Assembly (NCBI GenBank): GCA_022865355.1
Contig: JALHST010000029.1
Coordinates: 1-46,021, forward strand
Origin: Maribacter sp.
GTDB lineage: Bacteria > Bacteroidota > Bacteroidia > Flavobacteriales > Flavobacteriaceae
Direction: 5' to 3'
DNA: 46,021 nucleotides
Part shown: positions 23,910 through 32,987 of the stretch, piece by piece
Layout of the letters: each line of letters opens with the position of its first letter
How positions within the stretch are numbered: position 1 is the first letter of the stretch
Program-made: the position numbers and the translations under genes
Notes under the pieces: model-generated
The model's input: only the letters and a program-made list of their open reading frames with translations
Told to the model about the DNA's origin: nothing
Databases searched by the model: none

Positions 23910-25747
23910 AAAAGGACATTCCATTATTAAAAATACCTACGATTCAAATCGATATCCAAAAGGAAGTACGGCCTGAGGGTACCATCTACCTTCATACTGC
24001 GGTAGAACTGGAAAAGCATCCTGATCGGATTACCGACCGACTCGTGTATTGGGCCAAAAAAACCCCAAAAACGGTATTCTTGGCCCAAAGGGGGCTCGAT
24101 GGACAATGGCAAACGCTTAACTATGAGGAGGTTTGGGCTAAAGTCCAGAGTATCGCGCAGTATCTGCTGAATAATGACATCAGTTCTGAAAGGCCCGTCG
24201 TTATATTATCAGGCAACAGTCTGGAACATGGCCTGATGGCCTTGGCGGCGATGCACATTGGCATTCCCTACTCGCCCTTGAGTCCGGCCTATTCTTTACG
24301 TTCTACTGATTTTCGAAAAGTACGGCAATGTATTGACCTTTTGTCACCAGGGTTAATTTTCGTACAGAATGCCAAAGAATTTGAAACGGCCCTCATGTTA
24401 ATCGCTCCATCGGTTCCGGTGATAGCGGTGTCGAATCCGATTGAGGGGAATATACGTTTTGAAGAATTACTGAAGGTCGATGCCACTCAAGAAGTAATGA
24501 AGGCCTATGATCAAGTAGGCCCTGATACCGTCGCCAAAATTCTTTTTACCTCAGGTTCGACAGGCGAGGCCAAAGGGGTCATAAATACACATGGCAACAT
24601 TACTGCAAACTGGCAACAAATTACCCAGACTTTTCCTTTTATCGCCAACGGCACCCTTACCCTGATCGATTGGCTTCCCTGGAACCATACCTTCGGTGGG
24701 AATCATAATTTCGGCATTACACTTTATAATGGGGGCACCCTGTACGTAGATGAAGGAAATCCTACCCTAGAAGGTTTTTCGAAAACCCTTGATAATTTAA
24801 GGTCGATTGCGCCGACCATTTATTTTAATGTGCCCAGAGGATACGACTTGCTTATTCCTCATTTAAAAGCTGACAAAGAACTCAGTAAACTGTTTTTTAG
24901 TCGATTGAAAATGCTGTTTTTTGCAGGAGCAAGTTTGCCACAACATATATGGCACGATTTGGATGACTTGGCGAAAAAATCAATAGGAAAAAGACTTCTC
25001 ATTGCATCAGGATATGGTATGACCGAAACCAGCCCTTCCGCACTTTTTAATACGGTGTTCGGAAGTTTATCCGCCAGTCTTGGGGTACCTGTTCCGGGGC
25101 TTAAGGTGAAATTGGTGCCGGATGGTGATAAATTTGAAGCGCGTTTCCGCGGAAAAAATGTAAGCCCAGGGTATTGGAGAAACCGGGAAGTCACAGTGGA
25201 GGCCTTCGATGAAGAAGGTTTTTTTAAATCGGGCGATGCCCTGAGACTTGTCAATAACGATAATGCGAATGCAGGTCTCGTTTTTGATGGCCGATTAACG
25301 GAAGATTTTAAATTAAGTTCTGGTACTTGGGTCAATGTGGGATTGCTGCGGGAACGTCTCATAGAAATGGGTAATGGGCTGATTAAGGATGCAGTGATAA
25401 CGGGCCATAATCGCGCGTATTTGGGTGCGATCATTTTTCCGGACCTACACTATTGTGCCAAGCTTGCCGAACTGAATGACAGCACTAAGATACAAGAGGT
25501 AATCAATGCCGATATGGTATTATTGGCTTTGCAGGAAGTGTTAAACATACTGGGCAAAAACAGTACCGGCAGTTCCACGTTGATCAAGAGGGCCATTTTC
25601 TCCGATTTCCTACCCTTGATCGAAAGGGGAGAAGTAACCGATAAAGGCTCTATAAATCAGCAAGCGGTGTTATCGAACCGGGAACCATTCTGGCAAAGGT
25701 TATATGCTGAAGAGTTGTTACCTGGCATCATTGAATTCAAAAAATAA
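23906..25747 (+). CDS. Feruloyl-CoA-synthetase-like acyl-CoA ligase
   Basis: A 613-residue member of the ANL (AMP-binding) superfamily. It has the phosphate loop LFTSGSTGEAKGV near residue 213, the FCS-type segment DWLPWNHTFGGNHNFG, the YGMTETSPSALFNT adenylation motif, and SGDALRLV and FDGRLTEDFKLSSG near the hinge. It would activate a carboxylic acid with ATP and CoA; the DWLPWNHTFGGNHN segment is what I associate with feruloyl-CoA synthetases of bacteria that degrade hydroxycinnamates. It is paired with the HSD10-like dehydrogenase upstream, but no enoyl-CoA hydratase/aldolase or vanillin dehydrogenase follows. It converges with the sorbosone dehydrogenase gene 15 bp downstream. Ligase class is certain, substrate probable aryl or acyl acid. 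Confidence 0.9.
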   Translation: MKKDIPLLKIPTIQIDIQKEVRPEGTIYLHTAVELEKHPDRITDRLVYWAKKTPKTVFLAQRGLDGQWQTLNYEEVWAKVQSIAQYLLNNDISSERPVVILSGNSLEHGLMALAAMHIGIPYSPLSPAYSLRSTDFRKVRQCIDLLSPGLIFVQNAKEFETALMLIAPSVPVIAVSNPIEGNIRFEELLKVDATQEVMKAYDQVGPDTVAKILFTSGSTGEAKGVINTHGNITANWQQITQTFPFIANGTLTLIDWLPWNHTFGGNHNFGITLYNGGTLYVDEGNPTLEGFSKTLDNLRSIAPTIYFNVPRGYDLLIPHLKADKELSKLFFSRLKMLFFAGASLPQHIWHDLDDLAKKSIGKRLLIASGYGMTETSPSALFNTVFGSLSASLGVPVPGLKVKLVPDGDKFEARFRGKNVSPGYWRNREVTVEAFDEEGFFKSGDALRLVNNDNANAGLVFDGRLTEDFKLSSGTWVNVGLLRERLIEMGNGLIKDAVITGHNRAYLGAIIFPDLHYCAKLAELNDSTKIQEVINADMVLLALQEVLNILGKNSTGSSTLIKRAIFSDFLPLIERGEVTDKGSINQQAVLSNREPFWQRLYAEELLPGIIEFKK

Positions 25748-25762
25748 CTATAGCAATAGACA

Positions 25763-27520
25763 TTATAACACCGAGATTCTTACCCCCACCACCTTATATA
25801 CCTTGCCATTGCTCTTGGTGAAAATGAACAGCTCTCCCGAACTATCGACTCCAAAACGTAGGTCTACCCTGTCATTTGGGGTAATTTCCAAAAAGTGGGT
25901 CGCTATGCCGTTTAATTCAAGGCCTAGGGAAAAGATGGGTGCCTGTTGCCCATCAATAAGTTCAGACGCTTCCGAATAGAATAGGGTGCCACGGGGAATA
26001 TCGCCAAAAATATATTTGCCCTTTAATGCCGGAATTTTCGATCCGGCATACACAAAACCGCCCGAAACCGCATTGCCTTCATCGTGGTCGTATTGAATCA
26101 CCGGATACGAATACCCAGAATCGTAGGGAGGTAGCGGATATACCAGTTCGGTATTCGCCTCCACATCGAATAAAAAGGTGCCTTCCCGGTTCGGCCAGCC
26201 ATAATCGGCCCCTTTTTTTCCCAAATTAATTTCTTCAACACTATGCTGCCCGATATTTGAAATCAACATTTTGCCAGATCCACTTTCATCCCAGGAAATG
26301 CGATGGGGGTTTCTAAAACCCCGGCACCATATTTCCCCTACTTTCCCAGCTTCTTTGATAAAAGGGTTATCGTTCGGAATCCCATACTTGCCGTTGGCAC
26401 TATTATGTCCTTTAGGATCGATGCGAAGTACGCTTCCCCAAATAGTTTTGTTTGTATTACATAAAAACGGGTAGCCACCCAATCCAGCACCCCCATCACC
26501 GATCCCCAAATATAGAAGGCCATAGTCGGGATTACCAGGTCTGGCTAAGGGGTTGAATGTGAGTTGTTGGAAACCATGGATACCGTTGACCATATCAACC
26601 CGTATGAGTTCGCGTCTAACGCCTGAGAATGTATCGGCTGCAGGGTCGACTGCCTTCCATTCGGTCAATACCCACTGCAGGGCAACGGGGATGCTGTCAT
26701 TGATCGAAAAGTCGGCCCGTGCTGTTTTGGCCGGTTCGGTATGGGTAGTATAGAATAGTCCGTTATGTTCAAATTCCGGATGAAAGGCAAAGCTACCCAA
26801 TCCCGTACCAAGCCCGGGTTGATCAATAAAACTGGGTTCTTCCTCCTTAATATCCAAATACACACGAACCGTATTCGCGACCATTTCATATAATTTTCCG
26901 CGTAGGTCTGCGATAAAGAGTCGCTCCCCGTTCATGGTTTTTAAGGCGGAAAGGGTATTGATGCGTGCCTTGGGACCCGAGGTTGCACTGGGTGGTACGG
27001 TGACCACCTCTTCAACTACCAAAGAAAGGCCCGATGGCTTGATTTGGTCCGGAATGGGATTCAAAAGGCCATCTTTTCGGGTATTTTTGCTTTTCTTTTC
27101 CCCTTCTGAAAATTTATGTATAAATCCCAAAAGATCTTCAAGGTCCTTCTCCTGGATCATGGGAAATGCGGGCATATAGAGATGATGCTTCTCAAAAAGT
27201 GCAACGGCACGCTCGTCCCCGTTTTGTATTACGGCCGTTGGGTTGTTGATAAAGGCGACCAACCACGACTTTTCTACTGCAGACGTAACACCGCTCAGAT
27301 TCGGACCGATTTCGGCCGAGCTAAAGTTATGGCAGCTGGCACAATGCTGATTAAATAACGCCATTCCATGCTGTACCGACAATTCATCCCTCAAATAGTT
27401 ATTGTTTGTTACGACGGTATTTTGTGAAGTTTCTTTTTTCCCCACACGATGGCATGCCGTTTGAAAGATGAGAAGACATAGTACGAAGGATATAAAAATG
27501 GTCTTGGCGGGTATCGACAT
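25763..27520 (-). CDS. Cytochrome c / glucose-sorbosone dehydrogenase lipoprotein
   Basis: The 585-residue protein has a lipoprotein signal (lipobox QTAC, Cys23), a single-heme cytochrome c domain (Cys60-Ala-Ser-Cys63-His64, with a possible Met axial ligand in YMPAFPM), and a C-terminal six-bladed propeller of the glucose/sorbosone dehydrogenase (PQQ-type) family, with YLGIGDGGAGLGG, LRIDPKG, GFRNPHRISWD, GQHSVEEINL and DYGWPNREG. It is probably a periplasm-facing sugar or alcohol oxidase passing electrons to the heme and then the respiratory chain. It is transcribed alone, divergent from the mannonate oxidoreductase gene. The fold is clear; the substrate cannot be read from sequence. Confidence 0.92.
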   Translation of the reverse strand: MSIPAKTIFISFVLCLLIFQTACHRVGKKETSQNTVVTNNNYLRDELSVQHGMALFNQHCASCHNFSSAEIGPNLSGVTSAVEKSWLVAFINNPTAVIQNGDERAVALFEKHHLYMPAFPMIQEKDLEDLLGFIHKFSEGEKKSKNTRKDGLLNPIPDQIKPSGLSLVVEEVVTVPPSATSGPKARINTLSALKTMNGERLFIADLRGKLYEMVANTVRVYLDIKEEEPSFIDQPGLGTGLGSFAFHPEFEHNGLFYTTHTEPAKTARADFSINDSIPVALQWVLTEWKAVDPAADTFSGVRRELIRVDMVNGIHGFQQLTFNPLARPGNPDYGLLYLGIGDGGAGLGGYPFLCNTNKTIWGSVLRIDPKGHNSANGKYGIPNDNPFIKEAGKVGEIWCRGFRNPHRISWDESGSGKMLISNIGQHSVEEINLGKKGADYGWPNREGTFLFDVEANTELVYPLPPYDSGYSYPVIQYDHDEGNAVSGGFVYAGSKIPALKGKYIFGDIPRGTLFYSEASELIDGQQAPIFSLGLELNGIATHFLEITPNDRVDLRFGVDSSGELFIFTKSNGKVYKVVGVRISVL

Positions 27521-27729
27521 GGATTGAAATATTGAAAGTTCCTAAAATAAAATGAGTATCCTATAGCCACTGCAATCAACTAAAATAGTGAATAATTTAA
27601 GCATATATTTTTTTAGTTTCCTCCTACTGAAATCTTTATGAAAAGCAATTTTCCGCATCCGATGGTTGTTACCGATCTATGGTGGGGCATTATTGGTCCA
27701 AAATGGTAGATTCTCGTTATCACCCGAAC

Positions 27730-27737
27730 TAAATTTG
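27730..27737 (+). promoter_or_regulatory. Candidate -7 box (TAAATTTG) for the uxu operon
   Basis: TAAATTTG matches the Bacteroidota TAnnTTTG consensus and lies 48 bp upstream of the start at 27785, which would give a 5' leader of about 40 nt. No convincing TTG element lies at the usual distance upstream. Confidence 0.35.
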
Positions 27738-27784
27738 TGACCGAACTAATAATTTCGTAATCTAGTGATATCCAATTTTTTTAA

Positions 27785-28600
27785 ATGAACGAATATTTCA
27801 ATATTTCCGGTAAGGTTGCCATAATAACGGGAGCGGCAGGCGCACTGGCAGGTACCGTGGCAATAGCACTAGCCAAAAGCGGGGTGAAATTGGCATTGTT
27901 ATCCAGAAATACTGAAGCGATTGCCGGTTTACTTCAAGAAATTGATCAGCATGGCGGAATCGCGAAGGGCTATAAGGCAGATATTTTATCCGAAACCAAT
28001 TTAAAAACGGTGAAAAAGACCATCATCGCCGATTTTGGGAGCATAGATATTCTTTTGAATATTGCAGGCGGGAACCTGCCCGGGGCTACCATCGCCGATG
28101 ATCGTACGGTTTTTGACATGGCCCTGGACGATTTTAACAAGGTGGTGGCACTCAATTTAAATGGCACCGTCATTCCTTCCCTGGTTTTTGGCAAAGAGAT
28201 GGCCAACCAGAAACACGGCGTCATCATTAATTACTCGTCGATGGCAGTTGACCGGGCAATTACGCGTGTCGCGGGCTATAGCGCCTCAAAAGCCGCCATG
28301 GAAAATTTTACCCGCTGGATGTCGGTCGAAATGGCCAAAAAATTCGGGGATGGGGTTCGGGTGAATGCGGTAGCTCCTGGTTTTTTCATCGGTAATCAAA
28401 ATAAGAAACTCCTGATCAATGAGGATGGGACGTATACAAAGCGGGGACAGACTATCATTAATAATACCCCCATGGGTCGATTTGGAGAAACGGAAGAACT
28501 CAATGGGGTGATCCATTTCTTATGCAGTGATGCCGCAAAATTTATCACCGGGGTAGTGATACCTGTCGATGGTGGTTTCAGTGCCTTTAGTGGGGTATAA
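27785..28600 (+). CDS. uxuB: SDR-type D-mannonate oxidoreductase (fructuronate reductase)
   Basis: A 271-residue short-chain dehydrogenase with cofactor loop TGAAGALAG, NIAGGNLPGA, the catalytic Tyr165/Lys169 (GYSASKAAM), and PVDGGFSAFSGV at the C-terminus. The insertion MGRFGETEELNGVIHFLCSD and the position 12 bp before mannonate dehydratase are typical of SDR-type D-mannonate oxidoreductases that reduce D-fructuronate to D-mannonate with NAD(P)H. This is not homologous to E. coli UxuB but fills the same step, so the symbol is functional. It heads a plus-strand run of hexuronate and polysaccharide genes. Confidence 0.88.
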   Translation: MNEYFNISGKVAIITGAAGALAGTVAIALAKSGVKLALLSRNTEAIAGLLQEIDQHGGIAKGYKADILSETNLKTVKKTIIADFGSIDILLNIAGGNLPGATIADDRTVFDMALDDFNKVVALNLNGTVIPSLVFGKEMANQKHGVIINYSSMAVDRAITRVAGYSASKAAMENFTRWMSVEMAKKFGDGVRVNAVAPGFFIGNQNKKLLINEDGTYTKRGQTIINNTPMGRFGETEELNGVIHFLCSDAAKFITGVVIPVDGGFSAFSGV

Positions 28601-28612
28601 ATAGGGGAATAA

Positions 28613-29779
28613 ATGAAGGAAACATTCAGATGGTTTGGCAACAATGACCCGGTGTCTTTGGCGTATATACGGCAAGCCGGGGCAACGGGGGTAGTAACCG
28701 CTTTACACCATATTCCCAATGGGGAGATTTGGCCGCTTGGGGAAATCAAAAAAACCAAGGATAAAATTGAAGCTGCCGGTCTGGCATGGACCTTTATTGA
28801 AAGCATTCCAATTCATGAGAATATCAAGCTACGATCGGGCGACTACCTACAACGTATTGAAAATTACAAACAAAGTCTCCTCAATATAGCGCAGGCCGGC
28901 GTCAAAAATGTCTGTTATAATTTTATGCCGGTATTGGATTGGACGCGTACACAGCTTCATTGGAAATTGAATCATGGGGGTACGGCCTTGCGCTTCGATA
29001 AGGTCGACATGGCCATCTTTGAACGGTATCACCTGAAACGTGATAGGGCTGAGAAGGACTATACCGAAGCGATCTTGCAAGTGGCGGCGACTCGCTTTTC
29101 GAAGATGACCGTTCTGGAGCGGGATAAACTCCAGGAAAATGTTTTAAAAGGCCTTCCGGGAACCGTAGATGATCTCACCATTCCCGTATTCAAAAAGATG
29201 ATCTCCCAATACCAGGGCTTGACACACCAGGACCTTAAATCAAATCTATCCTACTTTTTAAATGCGATTGTTCCTATAGCCGAGGAACACGACATAAAAA
29301 TGGCTATCCATCCCGATGACCCTCCTTTTGACATTATGGGCCTCCCGCGTATTATTAAATCGGAAGGCGATCTCGAAGATTTGGTAGCGTTTATAGATAG
29401 TCCTTCAAACGGCATAACTTTCTGTACCGGTTCCTTAGGCGCCAATCCGGCAAATGATCTACCAAAAATGATTCGGAAGTTTGCCGCAAGGATCCATTTT
29501 CTACATCTGCGCAATGTGAAACGTGAAGACGATGGCAGCTTCTATGAGGATAACCACTTGGAAGGATCTTCGGATATGTATGCCATTGTCAAGGCAGTTT
29601 TGGAAATAGAAAATCAACGGAATGTAGAACTCCCAATGCGGCCTGACCACGGGCATCAATTGTTGCACGATTTGAATTCGGACGATTCCTATGCCGGTTA
29701 TACCGCCATAGGGCGCTTAAAGGGCCTTGCCGAAATACGTGGATTGGCCATGGGCATATCGAAAAGCGTAAGGAAATAA
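28613..29779 (+). CDS. uxuA: Mannonate dehydratase
   Basis: At 388 residues it is the usual length of UxuA (about 390). The N-terminal RWFGNNDPVSLAYIRQAGATGVVTALHHIPNGEIW (split here as RWFGNNDPVSL and GVVTALHHIPNG), VCYNFMPVLDWTRT, MAIHPDDPPFDIMGLPRI and MRPDHGHQLLHD segments are characteristic, with several His/Asp/Cys suited to bind the metal. It dehydrates D-mannonate to 2-keto-3-deoxy-D-gluconate in the cytoplasm. Paired with the upstream SDR it forms two of the middle steps of glucuronate breakdown; uronate isomerase, KDG kinase and KDPG aldolase are not in this window. Confidence 0.96.
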   Translation: MKETFRWFGNNDPVSLAYIRQAGATGVVTALHHIPNGEIWPLGEIKKTKDKIEAAGLAWTFIESIPIHENIKLRSGDYLQRIENYKQSLLNIAQAGVKNVCYNFMPVLDWTRTQLHWKLNHGGTALRFDKVDMAIFERYHLKRDRAEKDYTEAILQVAATRFSKMTVLERDKLQENVLKGLPGTVDDLTIPVFKKMISQYQGLTHQDLKSNLSYFLNAIVPIAEEHDIKMAIHPDDPPFDIMGLPRIIKSEGDLEDLVAFIDSPSNGITFCTGSLGANPANDLPKMIRKFAARIHFLHLRNVKREDDGSFYEDNHLEGSSDMYAIVKAVLEIENQRNVELPMRPDHGHQLLHDLNSDDSYAGYTAIGRLKGLAEIRGLAMGISKSVRK

Positions 29780-29840
29780 GCCCTTTTGGGCCCAAAAAAT
29801 TTATATATTTTTACCGCTATAACCAACCAAATATTCAACC

Positions 29841-31466
29841 ATGAAAGGACTTGACGCACTCGACTGGGCCGTAATCATAGCCTATTTTTTGATCTTACTT
29901 GGCGTCGCCTGGTGGGTCATCAAACAAAAACAAAAAAATACCGAAGATTACTTCCTTGCCGGTCGGAATATTGGGTGGTTCATGGTCGGAGCCTCGATTT
30001 TTGCGTCGAACATTGGATCCGAACACGTGGTGGGCCTGGCAGGAAATGGGGCCGGGGATAAGATGCCCTTGCTAATTTATGAACTGCATGCCTGGATCGT
30101 TTTGATGTTGGGTTGGGTATTCCTGCCCTTTTATGCTAGAAGCGGTGTCTTTACCATGCCCGAATTTTTGGAAAAAAGATTCGATGCACGCTCGCGTTGG
30201 GTACTCTCGATCGTTTCCTTGATAGCCTATATTCTTACAAAGGTATCGGTTACCATTTATGCCGGCGGAGTCGTCGTCTCGGCCTTATTGGGCATACCCT
30301 TCTGGATAGGTGCCGTGGCAACAGTCGTCCTGACAGGCTTGTATACGGTACTCGGCGGAATGCGGGCCGTCGTATATACCGAAACGATCCAAGCCGTTAT
30401 CTTGGTCTTGGGAGCGGGCATACTTACGTTTATGGGATTGGAAACCGTCGGGGGTTGGGCTGAGCTTAAAAATACGATCGGCACCGACTATTTTAATATG
30501 TGGCGGCCCAATTCGGATCCCAATTATCCTTGGCTACCCCTATTTATTACTAGTACCATTGTAGGCATCTGGTATTGGTGCACCGATCAAGTAATCGTTC
30601 AAAGGGTCCTTAGTGCAAAAAACATAAAAGAAGGGCGACGGGGATCTATTTTCGGAGCCCTGTTAAAATTGATGCCGGTGTTTCTTTTTTTGATACCGGG
30701 GGTTATCGCCTTGGGTCTGAAAATGCAAGGAAAGCTGGATTGGGATAGTCCGGATCAGGCCTTTCCAGTCTTAATGAGCAACATTTTGCCCTCCGGACTT
30801 CGCGGCCTGGTAGCGGCTGGTTTGCTAGCGGCTTTGATGAGTTCCTTGGCTTCGGTCTTTAATTCATGTTCAACACTATTTACTCTGGATATTTATAAAA
30901 AATTAAAACCCAATAAGCCCGAAGAAAAATTGGTAAAAACAGGAAGGATTGCCACTTTCTTTGTTGTCGGTCTGGGATTATTATGGATTCCGATTATAAC
31001 GAAGCTCTCCGATGGCCTTTATGAATATTTACAAAATGTTCAGGCCTATATATCACCACCTATTGCCGCCGTCTTTCTTTTAGGCATATTTTACAGGCGC
31101 ATCAATGCCAATGGTGCCATTGCTACCTTGGTCGGTGGCTTTCTAATCGGATTTACAAAGCTCAGCCTAGAAATTATGAAGTCAAGTTTTGAAGAGGGCA
31201 GTACCTTATACAATATCGCCCATATCAATTGGCTGGTCTTTGGGGCCTATTTCTTTGCAATGTGCGTTGCCATTGCCGTGGTCGTGAGTATGTTTTATCC
31301 GGCACCTACACAGGCACAATTGGCCGGATTGACATTTGGTACGGTGACTGCCGAACAAAAGGCGACCAACAAAGCCAGTTACAACTTCTGGGATATATTC
31401 GCCTCGGTAGCCATCATTGTGATTGTATTGTATATCATGATATCGTTTAGTACACTATCCTTATAG
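29841..31466 (+). CDS. Sodium:solute symporter (SSS family)
   Basis: A 541-residue integral membrane protein with about 14 helices. The SSS pattern is clear: DYFLAGRNIGWFMVGASIFASNIGSEHVVG at helix 1-2 (key motifs DYFLAGRN and GSEHVVG), PFYARSGVFTMPEFLEKRF, GGMRAVVYTETIQ, DQVIVQRVLSAKN and GLLAALMSSLASVFNSCST. It resembles the SGLT-like sugar branch. It lies between mannonate dehydratase and the exported oxidoreductase, so a sugar or uronic acid released by this locus is the likely cargo. Na+ coupling is a family property; the substrate is inferred from context. Confidence 0.93.
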   Translation: MKGLDALDWAVIIAYFLILLGVAWWVIKQKQKNTEDYFLAGRNIGWFMVGASIFASNIGSEHVVGLAGNGAGDKMPLLIYELHAWIVLMLGWVFLPFYARSGVFTMPEFLEKRFDARSRWVLSIVSLIAYILTKVSVTIYAGGVVVSALLGIPFWIGAVATVVLTGLYTVLGGMRAVVYTETIQAVILVLGAGILTFMGLETVGGWAELKNTIGTDYFNMWRPNSDPNYPWLPLFITSTIVGIWYWCTDQVIVQRVLSAKNIKEGRRGSIFGALLKLMPVFLFLIPGVIALGLKMQGKLDWDSPDQAFPVLMSNILPSGLRGLVAAGLLAALMSSLASVFNSCSTLFTLDIYKKLKPNKPEEKLVKTGRIATFFVVGLGLLWIPIITKLSDGLYEYLQNVQAYISPPIAAVFLLGIFYRRINANGAIATLVGGFLIGFTKLSLEIMKSSFEEGSTLYNIAHINWLVFGAYFFAMCVAIAVVVSMFYPAPTQAQLAGLTFGTVTAEQKATNKASYNFWDIFASVAIIVIVLYIMISFSTLSL

Positions 31467-31630
31467 GATGAAATTCCGAACATGATTACCATAGGGTATT
31501 TATCCCAGGATCGATTGCCGCGGATACCTATTGAAAAAGCAGGGTTGTCATCAATTAAATATGATAAATTATAATTATATTCACCATAAATAGTAAATTT
31601 TTAACGAATCCATCACATAAATATCCTATC

Positions 31631-32977
31631 ATGGAAAATCTAAAGAAGAACGATCCGACGAATATCGGTTCTGAGAAGTCCCGCCGATCCTTTGTCAAGA
31701 ATACGGCTTTGCTTTCTGGAGCCTTGATTTTGCCGTCAATGCAGATGAACTCAATGTTCAATGTATTCAATGACAAAAAATTGAAAATAGCTTTGGTTGG
31801 TTGTGGGGGTCGGGGAACCGGTGCCGCATTGCAAGCCTTGATGGCCGATGACAATGTTGAATTGGTGGCCATGGCAGATGCTTTTGAAGACCGATTAAAG
31901 GACAGCTTGGCCAATATTCGCAAGGAAAGTGGTGATAGTAAAAAGGTGAACGTTAAGGATGAAAATCAATTCGTAGGATTTGATGCTGCCCAAAAGGCCA
32001 TCGATTTGGCCGATGTAGTAATTTTAGCGACTCCTCCTGGCTTCAGACCACAACATTTTGAATATGCCGTAAACAATGGAAAACATGTTTTTATGGAAAA
32101 ACCGGTGGCCACTGATGCTCCCGGCGTTCGTAGGGTATTGGCAGCGGCAAAAATAGCCAAAGAAAAGAAATTGAACGTGGTGGTGGGCCTTCAGCGACAT
32201 TATCAAGATAGTTATCTAGCGGCTTTGGAACACTTAAAGCAAGACAAGATCGGAAAGATCGTTTCCGGGCAGATCTATTGGGACAGTGCCGGGGTCTGGG
32301 TACGTGAGCGACAACCTGGGCAGACCGAACTCGAATACCAAATGCGCAATTGGTATTATTTCTGCTGGTTGTGTGGCGACCATATTCTGGAGCAGCACAT
32401 ACATAACATTGATGTCGCCAATTGGTTCGTAGGGGAATACCCGATTTCTGCGCAAGGGATGGGTGGGAGAGCCGTTCGTGTAGGCAAGGACCATGGCGAG
32501 ATTTTTGATCACCATTTTGTTGAATATACCTATCCCAGTGGGGCGGTAATTGCCAGTCAGTGTAGGCATCAGCCAGATACGATGAATCGAGTTTCCGAAT
32601 TTTTCCAGGGAACCAAAGGAACGGTCTCCACCGAAGGAGACAATGCGACCTTAGTCGACTGGAATGGCAATACCCTTTTTGAACATCGGGGAAAGGACGA
32701 TCCCAATCCGTATGAAGTCGAACATATTCGTTTGTTCGAGTCTATTCGCAACGGTGGCGTCATCGCAGATGCTGAAAATGGTGCCAGAAGTACAATGACC
32801 GCCATTATGGGAAGAATGGCCACCTATTCGGGAAAGGTCATCAAATGGGACGAGGCCATGAATTCGAACATCGTCTTGATCCCAGACGGACTTACCTGGG
32901 ATTCCCCGGCACCGGTGCAACCCAATGCCGATGGAACTTATAAAATACCGATGCCTGGTCAGACAGTGGTCATTTAA
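31631..32977 (+). CDS. Gfo/Idh/MocA-family oxidoreductase with Tat signal
   Basis: The 448-residue protein has a twin-arginine type leader (KSRRSFVKNTALLSGALILP, residues about 16-36), then the NAD(P)-binding domain (ALVGCGGRGTGAA), the EKP motif (FMEKPVATDAPGVRR), and a C-terminal domain with WLCGDHILEQHIHNIDVANW. The Tat signal implies that it is exported folded with its cofactor bound. Exported members of this superfamily include the NAD-dependent GH109 glycosidases, so a glycan-acting redox or retaining hydrolase role is possible, but I cannot assign it. The next gene, a sulfatase lipoprotein, starts 10 bp downstream, suggesting both act on the same extracytoplasmic saccharide. Confidence 0.92.
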   Translation: MENLKKNDPTNIGSEKSRRSFVKNTALLSGALILPSMQMNSMFNVFNDKKLKIALVGCGGRGTGAALQALMADDNVELVAMADAFEDRLKDSLANIRKESGDSKKVNVKDENQFVGFDAAQKAIDLADVVILATPPGFRPQHFEYAVNNGKHVFMEKPVATDAPGVRRVLAAAKIAKEKKLNVVVGLQRHYQDSYLAALEHLKQDKIGKIVSGQIYWDSAGVWVRERQPGQTELEYQMRNWYYFCWLCGDHILEQHIHNIDVANWFVGEYPISAQGMGGRAVRVGKDHGEIFDHHFVEYTYPSGAVIASQCRHQPDTMNRVSEFFQGTKGTVSTEGDNATLVDWNGNTLFEHRGKDDPNPYEVEHIRLFESIRNGGVIADAENGARSTMTAIMGRMATYSGKVIKWDEAMNSNIVLIPDGLTWDSPAPVQPNADGTYKIPMPGQTVVI

Positions 32978-32987
32978 AAAGAGTAAA

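Noticed and set aside
29780-29791. GCCC-TTTT-GGGC hairpin after uxuA
   Set aside because: Only a 4-bp stem and no T-run on the plus strand, so not called as a terminator.
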